The translations under genes were made by a program, and so were the position numbers. Below the pieces are notes generated by a model. The model made no database searches, had not been told where the DNA came from, and worked only from the letters and a program-made list of their open reading frames with translations. Positions 16,047-24,906 of a DNA stretch of 53,704 bases are shown here, one piece after another. The DNA comes from Porphyromonadaceae bacterium UBA7180 (GTDB taxonomy: Bacteria; Bacteroidota; Bacteroidia; Bacteroidales; Muribaculaceae), in assembly GCA_002491165.1 (NCBI GenBank), contig DKVK01000024.1, forward strand, positions 43,194 to 96,897, given 5' to 3'. Every line of letters starts with the position of its first letter. The first letter of the stretch is position 1.

Positions 16047-17111
16047 CTACTTGAGTAGCGGTTCGAGGTAGACGCGGCGGGAGGAGATGTTGCGGGCGGC
16101 TACCACGCCGGCGCCGGTGGAGACGTTGCTGTGTTCCCATACGGGGTCGCCCAGACCGGCGTCGCCTAAGGTGCCTCCGATGCCTTCGTAGTGGTTCCAC
16201 ACCGAAATTAGGTAGTAATAGTAGCTGTCCGATATTGTCATCAGTTGCGTGTCGAAGTAGAGGACGTTGTCAAAATCGGGGTCGTGCTTGGGGTTGTTGA
16301 TACGTATGCTTGTGTTCTCTGCCACTATGTGCAGGCCGTACTGACGTCCGGAAATCTGGCGGTCGGAGAACATGGAGTATCCGTATGATTCGCCGAAGAT
16401 GGTTTCGAGCACCGACATGTGTTCGTGGAACAGCGGCTCGGCCGAGAGGTTCTCGTTATAAGAGCTGATGTATGCGTAGCCCTGGGTGACGGAGCCGTCG
16501 GGTTCGTCGTAATACTTCGAGAGGCCGTGGCTGTGTTCGAGGCCGAAGAGGTAGAAGTCTACGGAGTCGGCCGGGTCGGTGAAAACCACTGACATGTCGA
16601 GGGTGAATTTTGCCGAGAGTCCGTTGGCGGTCTCCTCTTTATATAGATTGAGTAGGCGCGGCTTCACGCTTTCTATTTCCACCGGTAGTGGTATGGTGAC
16701 GGTAGCTTCCGCCTCGCCGTATTGTTGGTGAGTGGCGCGTATGGTTACAGTTTCGCCGGCCTTCGGGGCGCGCGTGCAGAAGTACCCGCGTTCTTTCGGG
16801 TCTTCGATAGGGGTAGGTTGGTACTTGTCCTTTTCGGCATATTGAAGTTCCACCATTTTACCGTCGGGGAAGGTGGCTGTGACGTGTGCGTCCTTGAGGA
16901 TGATGTCGAAGTCGTAACCGGGGTCGCCGGAGTCGTATCGCCATGTTCGGGTCACTGAGACTTTGAAGGTCGAGTCGGCCGTCAGCAGGGCGTTGAGACA
17001 CACCTTCGGGGTGGTCTTTATGCCGGGGTCGAAGTCCTCGTAGCAGGAGGTGAACAGCGGCAGGAGCAGTGCTGCAGGCAGCAGGTATAGTGATTTTCTT
17101 AGAATAGCCAT
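16047..17111 (-). CDS. DUF4249 family outer-membrane lipoprotein
   Basis: A 354-residue predicted lipoprotein: the signal peptide ends LLPLFTSCYEDFDPG, with the lipidated cysteine at about residue 23. The mature part is beta-rich and carries the DUF4249 layout (VCLNALLTADSTFKVSVTRT near the start, then a DAHVTATFPDG segment). Members of this family are commonly encoded beside TonB-dependent receptors and are thought to sit on the outer membrane with them. Here the gene overlaps the receptor gene by 13 bases, so the two are probably translated together as an uptake or binding pair. The ligand is unknown. Confidence 0.8.
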   Translation of the reverse strand: MAILRKSLYLLPAALLLPLFTSCYEDFDPGIKTTPKVCLNALLTADSTFKVSVTRTWRYDSGDPGYDFDIILKDAHVTATFPDGKMVELQYAEKDKYQPTPIEDPKERGYFCTRAPKAGETVTIRATHQQYGEAEATVTIPLPVEIESVKPRLLNLYKEETANGLSAKFTLDMSVVFTDPADSVDFYLFGLEHSHGLSKYYDEPDGSVTQGYAYISSYNENLSAEPLFHEHMSVLETIFGESYGYSMFSDRQISGRQYGLHIVAENTSIRINNPKHDPDFDNVLYFDTQLMTISDSYYYYLISVWNHYEGIGGTLGDAGLGDPVWEHSNVSTGAGVVAARNISSRRVYLEPLLK

Positions 17112-19780
17112 GTGTAAGAAACTGAGGGAATTACTGGAATAAGTTTAACTTTTTGGAAAACGGGGCGGAGTGTCATGGTCTGGTTTCCCCACTGGTCCGT
17201 GACCCACTGGTAGTCGTCTGCATAGTCGCGGCGCACAGCGATGGTGTTAATATGGCAGTAGGCGTTGTAGAGCGAGAATGTCCAGTATCCGTGGCGCGTG
17301 TGGCGCGTGGCGGAGAGGTCGAGGCGGTGGTAGAAGGGGAGGCGGTAGTTGTTGATGCCCTCCACGAGCGTCATGTTGTTGTTCCAGGGTCCAAAACCGC
17401 CGTCTTCCCAGTCTTGCATCGCCAGGGTTATGCGGTTGCCGCTCATTCCGGTCCAGGAGGCGGCCACTTCCCACTTGTCGTTGATTTTCCAGCAGAGCAG
17501 GACGTTGATTTTGTGGCGGTTGTCGAAGCGCGCGGGGTAGGTTTTTCCACCGTTGCGGTCGGCGAAGGTGCGGTCGGCCCACAGGAGCGAGTATGCCACG
17601 TGTCCCGAGAGTGCGCCCCAGTGGCGTGCCACCTTGAAGTCGATGCCGCGCGAGAGGCCGCGCCCCGCGCAGAGGGTATTGTCCCACGTCGCCTCGGGAG
17701 GGAGCAGGTAATGCTCGTCGCGATATTCCAGCAGGTTGTGCATCTTCTTCAGATATGCTTCGGCCGAGAAGGTCCATCCGGCCTTGGTGTCGAAGTAGGC
17801 GGCCACGGAGAAGTTGTCGGCGCTTGCCGGTTTCTGGTCGCCGATTATGGGAATCCAGCGGTCCGTGGGCAGCGAGAGGGAGCTTTCCTGAAGCTGGTGG
17901 ACATACTGCACAGTGTGGGCGTAACCGGCCTTCAGGGCCCAACCGCCGCCGAGGGTGAGGCGTGCCGAAAGGCGCGGGGAGAGCTGCGAGTGCGTGCGTC
18001 CGGTGATATTGAAGAGCGAGAAGTGGAGGCCGCCGTCGAGGCGCAGGCACTCCAGCGGCTGCCAGTCGTCCGACAGATAGAAGTCCCACTGCGAGGCGCG
18101 GTATTTGCGCCCTTCGTCCAGCACTTCGGCACTGTATTCGTCACCTTCGAGCGAACGGTGGGCGCGCTGCGGCAGGAAGGTGTGCCAGATGTACGAGGCG
18201 CCGAACTGCACGTTGTTGCCGCCCCCGGGACGCCAGTCGAAGTCGAGACGCGCCGAGATGTCGTCGATGTTGTTGGAGGAGCGCAGCCGTTCGACAGAGA
18301 GGTTGTAGAAGTCGCCTTTGTCGTCTACGTCGCCGTCTTTCGACTCGCGTTTCATCGACGAGCCGTAGTGTGAATAAGAGGCGGTTAGCTGCCCTAACAG
18401 CGTGGGAGTCAGGGTGTATTGCCACCCCGCCGAGGCCACGGTGTTGCCCCACGACAGCGTGTTCACCTCCTTTTCATAATAGTAGTTATGGTGGCCGGGC
18501 TTGTCTTCGGAACCACCTTTCAGGAAGTCGTTGCCGTAATAGAACATCACGTATGCGCGCGATGTGTCGGAGAAGCGGTGGTTGATCTTGGCGTTGACGT
18601 CGGTGAAGGCGTAGCGGAAGATGGTCTTGGTGTCGGTCTCCTTCCGGGCGTTGACGATGGCGAGCACCGGGACGGTGAAGACATCGTACCAGGAGCGGCG
18701 CACGGCCACGGAGTAGGATGTATGACCTTTCCAGATAGGGCCTTCAAGCGAGAGGGCGCCGGAGGTGAGTCCCAGCTTGAAGGAGCCGGAGAACTTCTCC
18801 ATGTTGCCGTCGCGCGTATGCACGTCCATGTAGGAGGAGAGGCGGGAGTCGAACTTGGCGGGGAAGGATGATTTGTAGAAGTCCACGGTGCGGATGGCCT
18901 CGGTGTTGAAGGCGGAGAAGAGGCCGCCGAAGTGGTTCACCTGGTAAAGCGGCACGTTGTCGAGGGTATACAGGTTCTCGTCGGCGTTTCCGCCGTGGAC
19001 ATACATACCGGCCAGTCCCTCGACGCCGGCCGAGACGCCGGGTTGCAGCTGGAGCGTCTTGATGACGTCGCTTTCGCCCAGGAGGGCCGGGGTGGCCAGA
19101 ATGTCGGCGCGGGAGAGGTTAAGGGCGCCTATCGAGGGCGATTCCATGGTGAGGGAGCGGTTCTTGTCGGCCGTCACCACCACCTCGTTGAGGGCGGTTC
19201 CCCCTTCGCGGAGGGAGAAGTTGACGTTGCGTCGGGTGCCGGCGCTCACGGTATCGGCGTCGAAGCCGGGATAGGAGGCAATCAGCGTCAGGGAGCCGGG
19301 ACGCGTCTGCAGCGAGTAGAAGCCCGTTGCGTTGGTCTGTGTATAAAGGCCGCTCGCGGGGTCGTGGACCGTGGCTCCGGTCAATGCTTCGCCCGACTTC
19401 TTTTCGCGCACGAACCCGCTGACGGTCACGCTCTTGGGTGCTTCCGGCGCTTTGGCGGTCTTCTTCTTGGGCTGCGTGGAAGCTTTCTTCTTGTCGCGTT
19501 TCAGCACCACGTTGTTGCCGCGGATGGTGTAGGTGATTCCCGTGCCGCTGAACATACGGTTGAGCACCGTGCGCAGCTCCTCGTTGCGGGCGGTGACGGT
19601 GACGCGCACTCCTTTAAGAAGGCCGGCAGGGTAGATGAAGTTCTTGCCGCTCTGCGTCATCAGTTCCTTGAAGGCCGACTCGGCGGCTCGGTTGTGGCAG
19701 CTGATGGTGACGCGTTGCGCCTGCATGGCGAGAGTGGCGCTCAGGAGGAGAGGTAAAATAAGAAGCTGTCTCTTTCTCAT
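17099..19780 (-). CDS. TonB-dependent receptor with N-terminal STN and carboxypeptidase-like domains
   Basis: An 893-residue outer-membrane beta-barrel receptor. In order: a signal peptide (LLILPLLLSATLAMQA), an STN signalling domain (about 24-95), a lysine/alanine-rich linker, a carboxypeptidase-regulatory-like domain (about 118-195, VSGFVREKKSGEALTGATV), a plug (LNEVVVTADKNRS onward, about 200-330) and the barrel, ending SVSYTWLF with a terminal aromatic. The STN domain marks it as a transducing receptor that can signal to an anti-sigma factor, and such a gene lies immediately upstream with a 4-base overlap. The partner lipoprotein is DUF4249, not SusD, so glycan import of the Sus kind is not indicated. 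Confidence 0.88.
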   Translation of the reverse strand: MRKRQLLILPLLLSATLAMQAQRVTISCHNRAAESAFKELMTQSGKNFIYPAGLLKGVRVTVTARNEELRTVLNRMFSGTGITYTIRGNNVVLKRDKKKASTQPKKKTAKAPEAPKSVTVSGFVREKKSGEALTGATVHDPASGLYTQTNATGFYSLQTRPGSLTLIASYPGFDADTVSAGTRRNVNFSLREGGTALNEVVVTADKNRSLTMESPSIGALNLSRADILATPALLGESDVIKTLQLQPGVSAGVEGLAGMYVHGGNADENLYTLDNVPLYQVNHFGGLFSAFNTEAIRTVDFYKSSFPAKFDSRLSSYMDVHTRDGNMEKFSGSFKLGLTSGALSLEGPIWKGHTSYSVAVRRSWYDVFTVPVLAIVNARKETDTKTIFRYAFTDVNAKINHRFSDTSRAYVMFYYGNDFLKGGSEDKPGHHNYYYEKEVNTLSWGNTVASAGWQYTLTPTLLGQLTASYSHYGSSMKRESKDGDVDDKGDFYNLSVERLRSSNNIDDISARLDFDWRPGGGNNVQFGASYIWHTFLPQRAHRSLEGDEYSAEVLDEGRKYRASQWDFYLSDDWQPLECLRLDGGLHFSLFNITGRTHSQLSPRLSARLTLGGGWALKAGYAHTVQYVHQLQESSLSLPTDRWIPIIGDQKPASADNFSVAAYFDTKAGWTFSAEAYLKKMHNLLEYRDEHYLLPPEATWDNTLCAGRGLSRGIDFKVARHWGALSGHVAYSLLWADRTFADRNGGKTYPARFDNRHKINVLLCWKINDKWEVAASWTGMSGNRITLAMQDWEDGGFGPWNNNMTLVEGINNYRLPFYHRLDLSATRHTRHGYWTFSLYNAYCHINTIAVRRDYADDYQWVTDQWGNQTMTLRPVFQKVKLIPVIPSVSYTWLF

Positions 19781-20223
19781 CTCTTCACCTCCATTTCTGT
19801 GCCTAACATATCGTTGACGGTGGCGATGAAGTCTTCGGCCGTTCCCTCGTAGCGCAGTGTAAGTCGCAGCGACGGGTCGGCGGGAACGTTGGCGATTTTC
19901 ACGCCGTAGACGCCTTCTACCTCCTTGACGACTGTGGCCAAAGGAGCGTCCTTAAATTCTATCACTGAAATCTGTGCGGGCGAGGGTGCCTCGATGGTGA
20001 CGGGGGCAGGTGCGGGTTTCGGCTCGGGCTGACGGTCTTTCACAGTGAGTGAGATGACGGCTGCCGAGGCACCGAGCACTACCGCTGCCACGGCGGCTGC
20101 GGCCCATCCGGTGCGCCACCACGGCCGCGAGAACATCAGCCGCGTGCGCCGAAACGCTCCCGGCTTGTAATGCTCGGCAACGAACCGTATCGATTCTTCC
20201 TCTTTTTCTGATAGTCTGTTCAT
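19777..20223 (-). CDS. Short FecR-like anti-sigma factor (membrane segment plus STN/DUF4974-like domain)
   Basis: A 148-residue single-pass protein. Residues 1-38 are cytosolic, about 39-59 form the membrane segment (WAAAAVAAVVLGASAAVISL), a proline-rich linker follows, and residues about 82-148 look like the STN/DUF4974 domain (VIEFKDAPLATVVKEVEGVYGVKI). Typical FecR proteins are over 300 residues and have a beta domain between the membrane segment and this end; that part is missing here with no sign of a break. Its place between an ECF sigma gene and an STN receptor (4-base overlap) supports an anti-sigma role. The function is inferred from context. Confidence 0.7.
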   Translation of the reverse strand: MNRLSEKEEESIRFVAEHYKPGAFRRTRLMFSRPWWRTGWAAAAVAAVVLGASAAVISLTVKDRQPEPKPAPAPVTIEAPSPAQISVIEFKDAPLATVVKEVEGVYGVKIANVPADPSLRLTLRYEGTAEDFIATVNDMLGTEMEVKR

Positions 20224-20298
20224 AGTGTCATTGCTGTTGTTTCTGACACTAAGAGTGGAAGAATGACGGAAACCCCTATATGGGACTGAGAAATTTTT

Positions 20299-20811
20299 TC
20301 AAACGAAAAAGGAGAACATGTAGAGCACGTCGGGGAGGGAACGCTTAAGGTCCTGGCGCAGGGCGGCGTAGGCTTTGGTCATCTGGTTTTCGACGGTCTT
20401 CACGGAGATGGCCATTTTTTCGGCAATCTGCGCGTTGGAGAGGCCGTCGCGCTTGCTCAGCAGGAAAACTTCGCGGCAGCGAGGGGAGAGGGAACCTATA
20501 GCTTTCCAGATGCGGGCGTCCCGCTCGGAGGTGTCTATCTGCTCGTCGGTTACGGCGGTGGTGTCGGCGTCGAGAGGGGTGAAGCGGCTTTCGCCGTCAC
20601 TGAGGTGCGTAGCTTCGTTGCGGACGGCTATATAGAGGTACGCGCGGAGGTCTTGCGGTTCGAAGCCGTCGGCGGTGCGCAGCCATACTGCCTCCACGGC
20701 CTGCTGCACGGCGTCTTGCGCCAGCGAGGTGTCGCCGGTGATGCGCAGCGCGTACATGCACAGCGGCAGGAACAGGCGCCTGTAAGCTTTTTCAAAATCT
20801 TTTCCGCTCAT
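20299..20811 (-). CDS. ECF RNA polymerase sigma factor
   Basis: A 170-residue sigma-70 family regulator. Region 2 is seen in FLPLCMYALRITGDTSLAQDAVQQAVEA (shown in part) and region 4 in LSPRCREVFLLSKRDGLSNA followed by the AEKMAISVKTVENQM helix-turn-helix. It has the form of the Bacteroidota sigma factors that work with a FecR-like anti-sigma and an outer-membrane receptor, and those genes follow it. It likely drives that operon. A six-unit 9-bp tandem repeat lies 31 bases upstream of its start. Confidence 0.88.
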   Translation of the reverse strand: MSGKDFEKAYRRLFLPLCMYALRITGDTSLAQDAVQQAVEAVWLRTADGFEPQDLRAYLYIAVRNEATHLSDGESRFTPLDADTTAVTDEQIDTSERDARIWKAIGSLSPRCREVFLLSKRDGLSNAQIAEKMAISVKTVENQMTKAYAALRQDLKRSLPDVLYMFSFFV

Positions 20812-20842
20812 TTTTGGGGAAGGGGAGAAGTGGTGGGGTCGG

Positions 20843-20896
20843 TTAGCTAACTTAGCTAACTTAGTTAACTTAGCTACTTTGGCTATCTTAGCTATG
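20843..20896. repeat. Six 9-bp tandem repeats (TTAGCTAAC type) upstream of an ECF sigma gene
   Basis: Units in order are TTAGCTAAC twice, TTAGTTAAC, TTAGCTACT, TTGGCTATC and TTAGCTATG. The first two are identical and divergence grows with distance from the sigma gene. The array spans the region 32-85 bases upstream of the sigma start on the minus strand, where promoter or operator sequence would be expected. Confidence 0.85.
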
Positions 20897-20943
20897 GAAT
20901 TCGCAGCTATGAGTCAGTGTTAGCCGCCGGGGCGGCTTCAGGC

Positions 20944-20961
20944 GGAGGCAGGAATGCCTCC
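20944..20961. repeat. Palindrome GGAGGCA-ggaa-TGCCTCC, dispersed
   Basis: Perfect 7-bp inverted repeat within AGGCGGAGGCAGGAATG, the same dispersed unit as at 5766, followed by CGTTCCATAAG in both copies. It is intergenic between two ECF sigma genes. Confidence 0.6.
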
Positions 20962-20993
20962 GTTCCATAAGGCGGCCGCGGCTTTCTGCCAAC

Positions 20994-21021
20994 AAAAAAC
21001 GGCGCCTTTGCAGGAAGCCGT
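20994..21021 (-). terminator. Terminator of the ECF sigma gene at 21040
   Basis: On the minus strand ACGGC pairs with GCCGT around a 13-base loop and six T follow. It lies about 19 bases after the sigma gene stop. Confidence 0.7.
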
Positions 21022-21039
21022 GTTTTAATTGCAGGTTTC

Positions 21040-21633
21040 TCACTCTACGGTGAGGGCTATGTCTTTCTCTGCGGCCAGACGGCGCAGGTTCAATATCGCA
21101 TAACGCATGCGACCCAAGGCTGTGTTGATGCTGACGTTCGTTATTTCGGCTATCTCCTTGAAAGAGAGATTCTGATAATAACGCATGGTAAGGACTTCGC
21201 GTTGCAGCGGGGGCAACTCGGAGATGAGATACTTCACATCTTCGTTTATCTGGCGCGACACAAGAATGTCTTCTATGGTCTCTTCGCAGAGTTCCTTGCG
21301 GTTGAGGACATCGACGTCTTCCAGGTCAGACGACTGGAGGTTCTCGGATTTTTCCTGACGGAAGTAATCGATGATGAGGTTATGTGCGATGCGCGAAATC
21401 CAGGCGGGGAATTTGCCGCTTTCGGTGTAGCGTCCCTGTCGGAGTGTCACGATAGCCTTCACGAAGGTTTCCTGAAATATGTCGTTCGCCGCATCTTCGT
21501 TCTTGATGATACGAAGTATGTAGTTGAAAACGCGCTGCTGGTGACGCTTCAGGAGGACATCGAATGCCTCGTTATTGCCTTGTGCGTAAGCCTTAACCAA
21601 TTGTTCGTCGGTTTTGCTCGTAAGATTTACCAT
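21040..21633 (-). CDS. ECF RNA polymerase sigma factor (RpoE-like)
   Basis: A 197-residue sigma-70 family factor. Region 2 appears in HQQRVFNYILRIIKNEDAAN and DIFQETFVKA, region 4 in LPPLQREVLTMRYYQNLSFK and EIAEITNVSINTALGRMRYA. No anti-sigma gene adjoins it; it has its own consensus promoter (21796-21827) and terminator (20994-21021). Family members with this look in Bacteroidales are often general stress sigma factors, but its regulon cannot be read from this window. The 21634-22142 gap upstream holds the divergent promoters and nothing else recognisable. Confidence 0.9.
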   Translation of the reverse strand: MVNLTSKTDEQLVKAYAQGNNEAFDVLLKRHQQRVFNYILRIIKNEDAANDIFQETFVKAIVTLRQGRYTESGKFPAWISRIAHNLIIDYFRQEKSENLQSSDLEDVDVLNRKELCEETIEDILVSRQINEDVKYLISELPPLQREVLTMRYYQNLSFKEIAEITNVSINTALGRMRYAILNLRRLAAEKDIALTVE

Positions 21634-21795
21634 TTACTCTTTTTATTCGTTTGGTAGATGTCTTCGATAGGCGTGTCGGTTTTTGAGTGTGTGATGTTGG
21701 TTTTTGGTAGTTTCTAATCTGTTGCCAGGTGTTAAAAAACACTCGGACGGCGGAACAATGGTGAAATCTCGTCACGGCGTTCCGAAAATCGAATG

Positions 21796-21827
21796 CAAAG
21801 ATACAACCGCCGGAACGAATTTCCAAA
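21796..21827 (-). promoter_or_regulatory. Promoter of the ECF sigma gene at 21040
   Basis: Minus-strand TTTG (21824-21827) and TATCTTTG (21796-21803) are 20 bases apart. The leader to the start codon is about 155 bases. Confidence 0.7.
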
Positions 21828-22069
21828 TAAAACGCACATAAAAAGTATTAAAAAACCTTAAACGCACAATAAACCGCCCCTCCCGTTGTTCCAAACCAAC
21901 ACTCGCTCCCCGCTAAATTCCCACTCCCTCCGCAAGAATAATCCTGCGCCAATACACTCTTTCCCGGTTCCGACCCTCGCATCGGCTTCCTGGCGGTGGT
22001 ACCAACGCAATTCTATTGCGGAAAGTTGAATTTTAGGGCGCGGGAGTGCGGGTTTTCGGAATTTTTTAT

Positions 22070-22077
22070 TACCTTTG
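22070..22077 (+). promoter_or_regulatory. -7 element upstream of purM
   Basis: TACCTTTG fits TAnnTTTG and lies 66 bases before purM. No good TTG is seen at the usual distance. A GC-rich stretch able to fold (GGCGGAGG with CCCCGCC) follows in the leader. Confidence 0.5.
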
Positions 22078-22142
22078 CGCATTATTAGGCGGAGGCTCCG
22101 GGCCCCGCCCAGGAACCGATTCTATTATAACCGATTTAAGTT

Positions 22143-23318
22143 ATGGATAACAGATATGACCGACGCGGCGTTTCGGCCTCGAAAGAGGATGTGCACAACG
22201 CTATCAAGAACGTTGACAAAGGTCTTTACCCCCACGCTTTCTGCAAGATAATCCCCGACATCCTCGGCGGCGACCCCGATTATTGCAACATCATGCACGC
22301 CGACGGCGCCGGCACCAAATCATCGCTCGCTTACGCTTATTGGCGCGAAACCGGCGACCTTTCCGTATGGAAAGGGATAGCGCAGGACGCCCTAATCATG
22401 AACATCGATGACCTGCTATGCGTGGGCGCCACCGATAACATTCTGCTCTCTTCGACCATCGGACGCAACAAGCTGCTCGTTCCCGGCGAAGTCATAGCGG
22501 CTATCATCAACGGCACGGAAGAGCTTCTCGCCGAGCTGCGGCGCGCCGGAGTGAACATCTACAGCACCGGAGGCGAGACGGCCGATGTGGGTGACCTTGT
22601 GCGCACCATTATCGTGGACAGCACAGTGACGTGCCGTATGCGCCGCGCCGACGTCATCGACAACGCCAATATACGCCCCGGCGACGTGATAGTGGGCCTC
22701 GCTTCCTTCGGACAGGCCACCTACGAGCACGAATACAACGGCGGCATGGGAAGCAACGGCCTCACTTCCGCGCGCCACGACGTCTTCTGCAAGGAAATAT
22801 TGGAGAAATATCCGGAGACGTGCGACCCCGCCGTTCCGCAGGACCTTCTCTATTCCGGTTCGTGCCGGCTGACTGACGCTGTTGCCGGAACAGGCCTCGA
22901 TGCCGGACGCCTCGTCCTCTCGCCGACGCGCACCTACGCGCCGGTGGTGGCCGACATACTGAAAACCATGCGCAGCCGCATCCACGGCATGATACACTGC
23001 TCGGGAGGCGCGCAGACCAAGATACTCCACTTCATGCAGCCCGGTATGCACGTGGTTAAAGATAACCTCTTCCCCGTTCCGCCCCTCTTCGCCCTCATCC
23101 AGAAGGAGAGCCGTACCGACTGGAAGGAGATGTACAAGGTCTTCAACATGGGTCACCGCTTCGAGTTCTACCTCCCGGAAGAGTACGCTCAGGGAATCAT
23201 AGACGCTGCGGCTAAGTTCAACATCGACGCCCGCATAGTGGGTCGCGTGGAGGGTTGCCCGGAAGGGAAGCACCTCACCATCCGTTCCGGGTACGGCACG
23301 TTCGAGTACGAAGCATAA
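22143..23318 (+). CDS. purM: Phosphoribosylformylglycinamidine cyclo-ligase (AIR synthetase)
   Basis: This cytosolic enzyme closes the imidazole ring in purine synthesis using ATP. The 391-residue protein has the PurM opening (YDRRGVSASKEDVHNA), the nucleotide-binding HADGAGTKSSLA, the NIDDLLCVGATDN loop and STGGETADVGDLV. It is longer than the 345-residue enterobacterial enzyme, as Bacteroidota homologues are. The assignment rests on motif order, since related ATP-grasp-like PurM/PurL folds share pieces. The MltF-like gene starts 32 bases downstream. Confidence 0.88.
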   Translation: MDNRYDRRGVSASKEDVHNAIKNVDKGLYPHAFCKIIPDILGGDPDYCNIMHADGAGTKSSLAYAYWRETGDLSVWKGIAQDALIMNIDDLLCVGATDNILLSSTIGRNKLLVPGEVIAAIINGTEELLAELRRAGVNIYSTGGETADVGDLVRTIIVDSTVTCRMRRADVIDNANIRPGDVIVGLASFGQATYEHEYNGGMGSNGLTSARHDVFCKEILEKYPETCDPAVPQDLLYSGSCRLTDAVAGTGLDAGRLVLSPTRTYAPVVADILKTMRSRIHGMIHCSGGAQTKILHFMQPGMHVVKDNLFPVPPLFALIQKESRTDWKEMYKVFNMGHRFEFYLPEEYAQGIIDAAAKFNIDARIVGRVEGCPEGKHLTIRSGYGTFEYEA

Positions 23319-23350
23319 CGTCCAGACGAGGAGAGGGAGAGGACATTGCG

Positions 23351-24805
23351 ATGAAACTGCGCAGGATAGGATGGATAGCCCTCGGAGCCGCTGCCGTTAC
23401 ATTGGCGGTGGCTATGCTGACGCTTCGGGGCAGCGGCAACACGGCTACCGACCTCGAGCGCGGCGAACACCACGGTCGCCCGTCGCTCCCCGACACGCTG
23501 CGCATGGCCACTCTCTACGGCCCCACGTCCTATTTCACCTACCGCGACCAGGAGATGGGGATGGACTACGAGATGGCGTCGCGCTTTGCCCGCGACAACG
23601 GTATGGCGCTGAAGGTGGAGGTAGCCTCCTCCGTCCCCGAGATGCTCGAAATGCTCAGACGCGGCGACGTGGACCTGCTGGCCTATGAAGTGCCGCGCAT
23701 CGCCGAATACCAGAAAGACCTGCTCTTCTGCGGCCGCAGCAACGTGACGCACCAGGTGCTCGTGCAACCGTCGCAGGGTGCCGTCAAGGACGTCACCGGC
23801 CTCGTGGGGCAGACCGTATATGTGGAGAAGGATTCCAAATACCAGTACCGCCTGCAGAACCTCAACGACGAGATTGGGGGCGGCATAGGGATAGAAGCCG
23901 TAATTACCGACACGCTGGAGACCACCGACCTGGTGCGCATGGTGAGCCGCGGCGAATTGCCGCTGACGGTCACCGACTCCGACCTTGCCCAAATCTGCGC
24001 CAAGACGTTCGGGAACCTCGACGTGTCGCTCCCGGTAGGGATGGACCAGTTCGCATCGTGGGCCGTGGGCGCCGACGACAAGGTGCTTGCCGACGCCGTG
24101 AACCGTTGGGTGAAACAGAACGATGTGGAGAAGCAGTATGCCGAGATGCACAAACGTTACTTCGAGCATCTGGCCGAGGCGGCGCTCGAAGAGGAAACGC
24201 CGGGTGAAAGCAGCGGCGGCGTAGGCAACGCGCCGCGTGCCGGAACGGACGCGCCGCGACCCACGCCGGCCGGAGCAGTGAGTCCCTACGATGCCATCTT
24301 CAAGAAGTATGCCGCCGAAATAGGATGGGACTGGCGCCAGTTGGCGGCCATCGGTTATACCGAATCGAAGTTCGACCCCAAGATAGTGTCGTGGGCCGGG
24401 GCACGCGGCCTGATGCAGCTGATGCCGGGCACCGCCCGTGCCTACGGTGTGGCCGACCGCATGGACGACCCCGACGCCAGCGTCTACGGCGCCACGCGGG
24501 TGCTCCGCGACCTCGACAAGCAGCTATCGCAGTATGTTCCCGACCCGCAGGAACGCCGTAAGTTCGTAATAGCCTCATACAACTCCGGCGCCGGACATGT
24601 GCTCGACGCCATAGCGTTGGCCAAGAAGTACGGCAAGAATCCGCAGGTGTGGTACGGCAACGTGCGCGAAATGGCCCTGCTGAAAACCAAACCGCAGTAT
24701 TACAACGACCCTGTGGTGAAACACGGCTATTTCCGCGGGCAGGAGACGGTGGGATTCGTGGACAAAGTGCTCTCCACCTACGACCGTTTCCGTGGCGCCG
24801 ACTGA
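23351..24805 (+). CDS. mltF: MltF-like membrane-bound lytic transglycosylase
   Basis: A 484-residue periplasmic murein lyase that cleaves peptidoglycan glycan strands. A short N-terminal membrane anchor or signal (IGWIALGAAAVTLAVAML) is followed by a solute-binding-protein-like domain (about 50-270, TLYGPTSYFTYRDQEMGMDY) and an SLT lysozyme-like domain (about 310-450). The catalytic glutamate is E338 in IGYTESKFDP, with ARGLMQLMPGTA after it. The start at 23351 is chosen because the leader from 23255 would overlap purM and has no signal. It is a typical two-domain MltF; the symbol is by domain layout. Confidence 0.87.
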   Translation: MKLRRIGWIALGAAAVTLAVAMLTLRGSGNTATDLERGEHHGRPSLPDTLRMATLYGPTSYFTYRDQEMGMDYEMASRFARDNGMALKVEVASSVPEMLEMLRRGDVDLLAYEVPRIAEYQKDLLFCGRSNVTHQVLVQPSQGAVKDVTGLVGQTVYVEKDSKYQYRLQNLNDEIGGGIGIEAVITDTLETTDLVRMVSRGELPLTVTDSDLAQICAKTFGNLDVSLPVGMDQFASWAVGADDKVLADAVNRWVKQNDVEKQYAEMHKRYFEHLAEAALEEETPGESSGGVGNAPRAGTDAPRPTPAGAVSPYDAIFKKYAAEIGWDWRQLAAIGYTESKFDPKIVSWAGARGLMQLMPGTARAYGVADRMDDPDASVYGATRVLRDLDKQLSQYVPDPQERRKFVIASYNSGAGHVLDAIALAKKYGKNPQVWYGNVREMALLKTKPQYYNDPVVKHGYFRGQETVGFVDKVLSTYDRFRGAD

Positions 24806-24906
24806 ACCTCTCACAGCTCCCTATATAATTAAGGAGTGAAAGAGTAATGAGTGAAAGTTACTCTTAAAGAAACTATAAACTATAAACACAACACAGAAAA
24901 GAAACT

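Noticed and set aside
24840..24865. Hairpin AAGAGTAA/TTACTCTT before the DUF3332 gene
   Set aside because: The 8-bp stem is perfect, but it has no T run and no relation to a known motif; likely a minor leader structure.
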